Part shown: one piece after another, positions 58,985-64,000 of the stretch
Layout of the letters: the number at the start of each line of letters is the position of its first letter
Numbering within the stretch: the first letter of the stretch is position 1
Source of the DNA: Acanthosoma haemorrhoidale
Taxonomy: Eukaryota; Arthropoda; Insecta; Hemiptera; Acanthosomatidae
Direction of reading: 5' to 3'
Assembly: GCA_930367205.1 (NCBI GenBank)
Contig: OV884009.1
Coordinates: 101,329,189 to 101,393,188, forward strand
Length of the DNA stretch: 64,000 bases
Made by a program: the position numbers and the translations under genes
Notes under the pieces: generated by a model
Databases searched by the model: none
Seen by the model: only the letters and a program-made list of their open reading frames with translations
Told to the model about the DNA's origin: nothing

Positions 58985-60739
58985 ATATAATATAAAACAA
59001 AGATCTGTCCGATAGAATTTATTCATTACTATTAAATATGGGGGAAGTCAAAACTATTGAATACATTTTTAGAGGGGGATAGAAAAAACTTAATAGCTAT
59101 AAAAATGTAAACTTTTGTTTTTTTCATATATTTGTGTTGTGGCTGAAAGCCATAATAAGAATATTTCGAGCTGTTGATGAATTGTCATTGAAATTGTAGA
59201 AACGTTTTTTTTCCGGCGGTAGACGTTTAAGAGATAGGTAAAAGTAAAGCCTCTGCCTTGGGATTCGGTAACGACTAAAATACATTTTGAGTTGATAGAT
59301 TCTAGAGCAGGTCCGAGGAAAGGAGTGATAAACAAATGGTCACATGCATGTGCAATGTTAGTTTTTATCATTCTTCTCGTCACTCAATCTTGACAAAAGA
59401 GAAATTTCAAAATTCCATAACGTTAAGAATAATATATTTACTTGTAAATCCACGTATTGGGAGCCTTAAGAATTGTATAATTTGGTAATATCGAAGATTA
59501 ATTCTATTTATTATTTAGTCTTTTTATGAATACAATTTTGCTATCTCAATTTCATAAGTGTATGCTTTGGAAGTTAATTGAAAAATATCTTAAACAAATT
59601 CGGAACTACAATTTCCTCATACACACTTGAACATATTTTCCATCACCTTGGCGGAAATTAGTTAGGAAATCTCAATTTATTCAGGTCAATTGGTAGGTAT
59701 ATTACTAGTACATCACAGATCACTAGTATATCAAACGATCAGTTACATAGCCATTTTAAAGTTATTGTATTATTAATTTTACTTTTTTGAAGAACATGAA
59801 AAAAAATATCGCTTTAATCATGAGCTAATAATCTGTTTGTTTTTCCGTCTTTGTTCTTGTCTAAGGCTTGATGAAGAAGACAAAAAATGTTAATAGATGG
59901 CGAAGAATATAATCCAATCCTTTTTTCGGGTCGAACCTTTTAGATAGATAGGGCCATTTTTAGTTTGGACCATACTGACAGACAGACAGACAGACAAAAA
60001 TCTCTTTACTTGTTTATTTTTTATGATCTTCAATTGCTTTTCAGCTGACAGAATTTTTGAAATTTAACGAAACGCCCAAATTGTTTTTCACGTCCATTTG
60101 TTTTTTCATACGGGAATTATTTGTATTTCAAGCCTAAGCTATTCAGAAAATGAAAAGGGTGGTGTAATATACCTTTGAAATTTCAGATTTATTGAGCCAT
60201 TTTAACTATGATCGAGGTAGGTACAACATAAAGCCAAAGCCAATCCCTCCTGCTTGATTGTCGCCGGAGGAGTGAACACATTGAGAACACATGAAAATCT
60301 TTAGCATGAACAGTGGATATTCCAAGAGAAACGGCAAAGCCTTATTTGTGTCTCAAAGGATAGCTTTACTTTCAAAATGTACAACATATTTATTAGAATA
60401 AATTATCCGATCGAGTTAACATCTTAAACTATTACCCTATAAATAGAGGGTATTTTCATAATTAGATTCAATTCAAATAGTCAGAATTAAAATGATCAAT
60501 GTATGAGTTAAAAGTCCAGCTTTCTTCACTTTGATTGCCTTTACATTGAGCTATCCAACAATTAAAAAATTGATATATTTTAAAATCTATTTAATACTTC
60601 TTTATTACGGCATCATTGTAACATCTTAGACTTAACCTATATCCGACTTAATTTGGAACAGTAATAGGGTATTTAACTAATTGATAGCGCAAATATTAAA
60701 CAATTGGGCCTTCCGACAAGTCCCTTGCCACTGGTCTCA
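58985..60739. other. Intergenic DNA with short tetranucleotide repeat
   Basis: A (CAGA)n-type microsatellite lies at about 59968-59995. A 97-codon minus-strand frame at 59090-59383 has no recognised motif. Otherwise no signal. Confidence 0.45.
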
Positions 60740-60870
60740 TGGGCATGCCTGGTCATGTTGTGTGGCTCAGTTCACCGTTCTTTACCATTTCGGCCCATTG
60801 AATTCCGAGGATGCGTCGTAGCCTACCTAATACGTTCCTCGCCTCACACCCGTCCAGAACATACTTAACG
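60740..60870 (-). mobile_element. LINE RT C-terminal fragment
   Basis: Minus-strand translation gives LLDGCEARNVLGRLRRILGI then QWAEMVKNGEL, the form of the conserved C-terminal segment after the reverse transcriptase in CR1/RTE/R-type LINEs (LRRILGIxWxDxVxNxEL). It belongs to a different family from the Jockey copies. It is only about 40 residues long and ends at a stop, with no UTR identified. Confidence 0.5.
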
Positions 60871-61922
60871 TTTGTCGGAAAAATTCTCAACTTAACCCGT
60901 ATACGGGTTCCCAAACTTAATTTATTATAGTTAATGTGTATAAAGGTGGATTTGTGATACAGATCCTGACTGACTATTAGTGAGGCCCCCCATTAGTGTT
61001 GGCTCTTAACCATTTTAAAATTTATGACAGGAAAAACAGGCTTCATAGCAATCAGGCAGACAAAAGACGATACAGCTACGGGCGGGCGTACAGCTTCATT
61101 CCGACTGGCAATTATTGTAAATTGGAATTGGGGCCTAAGTAATATTAAATATGTGGCTTCTTAGTACCTAGAGAAGGGGACAAATTAGGGTTGGGAACTG
61201 ACAGAGTATCATTACCCTACAGTCGGTGGCTTTCACTAATAACGAGGTGAAGGCCGGAAATGGACATCTGAACCTGTGAGTGATCCCGTGGGCTCGCTGA
61301 CGTGCTTCCTCTTCTCCCAACTTAAATCCCTGCTCCTGGCTAACAGGTGGCGAGTAATCAACAAGTACCTCCATCTTCCTTCAACAGTTTGTTTATCAGC
61401 CGAGAGATCGCTTTCCCATTTATTAAGGTCGTTTTCATCAATGAAAGATTGTCTTAACTAAGCCGGTTATTATGCTAAACTGAGCATATACAACTACAAT
61501 ATATACTACAAACTTGTAGGACGTTGTCTCAACAAGGAATTGAACACATGTCTCCTTATTTATCATCATGTCCGAATAGAAAAGCTCAGCTACGATAGTA
61601 ATCATAAAAGTGACTCAGCCTATATAAAGTTTAAACATTTATTCTCACCTCAAAATATAGTGATTAGTTTTTGGTTGGATTTAATAACAGGGTGTAAATA
61701 AACAAAATTAACCATACTAGTTTCACTAACTTTTAAAAGATATATCTGATCTGAGTTATTTAAGATACATTCTTCTCATTTTTGAGGACACATTAAATAC
61801 AGGAATTGCCATAATATAAACTGCCAACTGTGAGTCAACAATATAACTCCGTATTTAAACACTCAATCCTATTTCGACAGACTGTAGGAGGGCAAGATTA
61901 CTCACCAGCTTTCTCAATGCAC
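60871..61922. other. Intergenic DNA, no gene seen
   Basis: Short frames on both strands around 61168-61461 overlap each other and show no motif. Confidence 0.45.
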
Positions 61923-62341
61923 TATTTGGGTATAAAAATGAATAGGCATCTCCATTTCTCTACTCATTTTAGTAATAAAATTGAAAAAGTATGACACAGG
62001 CCTTACCGCACTTGCTAACTTCACCCAACCTGCCGCTTCATCTCAAACTGATGATTTATAAATGTGTCCTCCGGCCAGCTTTTCTGTACGGTGCCCCGCT
62101 ATTTACCCACATAACTGACAATACAGCCAAATGTCTCCAACATTTCCAGAATGGGATCATGCGAAAAGTGGTCCGACATGCCTCTCTCGAGAGGTTAAAG
62201 AACGCTGACCTGCACCCGTTGCTTGGTGTGCCGTCGGTGGGTGAGTTCATCTGCCGGAGACACATAAAGTTTTTTGACTCGTTGCAGCACCTAAACAACC
62301 CAGTGTTTAGCACTATGACCCCACCACCCCTCCCACATTGA
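61923..62341 (+). pseudogene. Second LINE family: ORF2 C-terminal fragment
   Basis: YLGIKMNRHLHFSTHFSNKI at 61923-61982 is the RT thumb motif (YLGV.LD..L.W..H) of Jockey/I-like elements. A frameshift near 61990 leads into a 116-codon frame with LPLHLKLMIYKCVLRPAFLYG, LQHFQNGIMRKVVRHA and LGVPSVGEFICRRHIKFFD, ending at TGA. This is the post-RT region, including a Lys/Arg-rich segment and the HLNNP motif near the C-terminus. The sequence differs clearly from the main Jockey family. The catalytic RT core is not present upstream, so this is a truncated, non-functional copy. Confidence 0.75.
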
Positions 62342-62494
62342 TGGCAACAGACTGTCGGGAAAAATTGGGTTAAGAATTAGTATTTAAGTTTGATCAAAAA
62401 GGTGAGCCCCATCTCCTTTATTAGTCAGTTCAGTCCAGTCACGTATAATGTGTATCATTATACTTGTTTATTTATTATATAATTTTATAAAATA
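62342..62494 (+). other. Putative 3' UTR of second LINE
   Basis: Follows the stop of the LINE fragment. Bases 62391-62494 recur inverted at 54276-54383, as expected for independently truncated 3' ends of one family. It ends in ATTTTATAAAATAATAAAC. Confidence 0.55.
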
Positions 62495-63384
62495 ATAAAC
62501 ACCCTCGGTAGACTCTTACTACCTTCCTGATTCCACCCGCCTCCTTTAGGCATTCCACACCCTATATCCTTCTCATACATCCTTCAAATGGGGGACTCCC
62601 CTTAGTGAAAGGCACTCATTAGCCCAAAATAATTTTCCTTTATTTTTCCCACATCCTATTTTTATAAGTTTGAGAGCTAAGAAGAAAAAAAAAAAAGAAA
62701 AAAAAATAATAATAATAAAACCACTTTATAATGTAACGACGTATTGGAAATACAAAAATAATTAGTAAATAGATTCGGCTGAGGATCTATAATTGTATAT
62801 AGTTACCTGTAAATTTAAAGGGACTATGAAAAAAAACCAGATGTTAAACATAGTTTAAAATTGCCATAAACAATAACGCAAAGAGCAAGATGAAAACGTA
62901 ACAGAAATAGTTTATGAAATGGTAGATTTATAACACCATTGATGAATTTAAATTTAAACAATTAGTGAACCATTCATTAAAAAGAATATGATTTCATTGT
63001 CATTATTCATTAAATTCAGACTCCTCTACATTTTCCATATCAAAATCTATTTATGTTATGCCTATATCAACCTCCTTGTATTCTTGTTAATTACAAATTT
63101 AACACGTCTCTTCATTGGTTGTTATGAGGATCTGATGTAGACGAACAAGGTCTGTCAAACTTTGTATTTTGTAAATTAAATGAAATTGTAACGTCTACCT
63201 TCCACCGACAAAAAGCGATATTTGTGGAAATACTCCACTCTCCGAGTGGCAAACAATATGCTATTATGTGGGCACTAGTTAAAATTCAATTGAGCATTCA
63301 AGCTCAACTTCATTTAAAAACATTACAGCACGATTCTTCCAAAATTACTTAATGACGAATTTGTTTTATTTTGTTTGTTTTTTA
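62495..63384. other. AT-rich intergenic DNA, no gene seen
   Basis: Includes A-rich simple sequence near 62680-62720. No gene signal. Confidence 0.5.
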
Positions 63385-64000
63385 CAACTATAACAACTTT
63401 ATTATGATAAAATTCCAATCTGCCTATTTGAGCCTAATAAGTAATTGTGATAAATGATCTCATTCATACCATATTTACAATTTTCATTCACTCACTCATT
63501 CATACAGTATTTACAAACAGCCCAGAGACCTCCCAAGTCCAAATGGTTGTCACCTCCCTCGCGTGCGGAGGAGGAAGTAGAGTCCGGGAAGTCAGTCGCG
63601 TCATTGGATAAGATCAGCCCGAGGCTTACCAAGAGCACGAGAGCCACAGACGCTCAGGACATGATAGGAGAAACTTACCAATGCCAGGACTCCCACTGTC
63701 ACGTATTTATAGCAGGTCACGAGGCCACTGCCGTTTTAAACTCCAAGGAGGATTATAGGGATGAGTGGTGCAGTGCCAATGACTGTGCTACGGGATTAGG
63801 GTGGTTGGATAGGTTACTATGGAATTCCATGAACTTGGAAGGGACGAGTTCAAGAATGTAGGGTATATTAAGATCAATGTGAAGGGTTTTGTTTCTTGCG
63901 GAATAAGGGGCATTTACTATTGTTCTCGGGACGTTTGATTTAAAGGATTGGATATGCTTGATGTTTGACTTTTTTGTTGTCCCCCATAGCTCTATTCCGT
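63385..64000 (-). mobile_element. Jockey copy, minus orientation, continues past window
   Basis: From the left: T-rich tail, 3' terminus (CCAATCTGCC, stem-loop degraded), both GTATGAATG-type motifs, 3' UTR, the ORF2 stop near 63708 and then ORF2 reading back through SNHPNP to the TYGIELWG region at the window edge. Compared with 8337-10614 the 3' UTR carries small deletions (loss near 63590-63620). The 5' part and right-hand target duplication lie outside. Confidence 0.92.

Noticed and set aside
1..64000. tRNA or rRNA genes
   Set aside because: I looked for T-loop motifs such as GGTTCGAATCC and conserved rRNA segments and saw none that fold convincingly.

Overview
The window looks like AT-rich, repeat-dominated intergenic DNA from an arthropod-like animal genome, insect or crustacean. 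This rests on the transposable elements: a Jockey-clade non-LTR retrotransposon family, a Ty3/gypsy element resembling the CsRn1/Kabuki lineage, a second older gypsy relic, and a hAT/ZBED-like relic. The base composition is low in GC and there are no operons or bacterial signals. The species cannot be named. I found no convincing single-copy host gene, tRNA or rRNA; what codes for recognisable protein is almost all retroelement.

Layout. 1-10.6 kb: fragments of one Jockey family, including a 3.6-kb degraded copy (2802-6419, ORF1 plus ORF2) and a 2.3-kb copy truncated at its 5' end whose reverse-transcriptase frame is still open (8337-10614). 10.6-24 kb: AT-rich DNA with an (AT)30 microsatellite, an old Jockey relic (about 13.05-13.9 kb), a 71-bp tandem array, a 170-bp direct-repeat pair, and a decayed gypsy relic (about 22.0-23.5 kb) split by a dispersed repeat. 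24.0-28.75 kb: a complete gypsy insertion with two LTRs, a 5-bp target duplication, PBS and PPT, but a broken gag-pol. 29-31.4 kb: Jockey pieces in opposite orientations. 32.4-33.8 kb: a pair of long inverted repeats, a candidate DNA transposon. 34.5-48.2 kb: several more 5'-truncated Jockey insertions in both orientations plus an older Jockey-like relic at 42.1-42.6 kb. 48.28-48.95 kb: a solo LTR related to the 24-28.7 kb element. 49.9-52.7 kb: two minisatellites, one of them (42 bp x 11) in codon phase within a minus-strand frame. 55.2-56.6 kb: hAT/ZBED-like pseudogene. 58.2-64 kb: a tiny Jockey insertion, an LTR-like block, two other LINE fragments, and a Jockey copy running off the right edge.

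How it fits together. The Jockey family leaves strikingly regular 13-bp (occasionally 11-15 bp) target-site duplications around copies from about 63 bp to 3.6 kb, and even the shortest keep a small stem-loop just before the 3' tail. The gypsy element has nearly identical LTRs around a body with several disabling lesions, so it was probably copied by proteins supplied in trans. No novel gene system can be proved here. The most unusual structures are the codon-phased 42-bp array, the inverted-repeat element at 32.4-33.8 kb and the tail-to-tail Jockey rearrangement at 29.4-30.6 kb. All identities come from reading translated motifs by eye; no database search was run.
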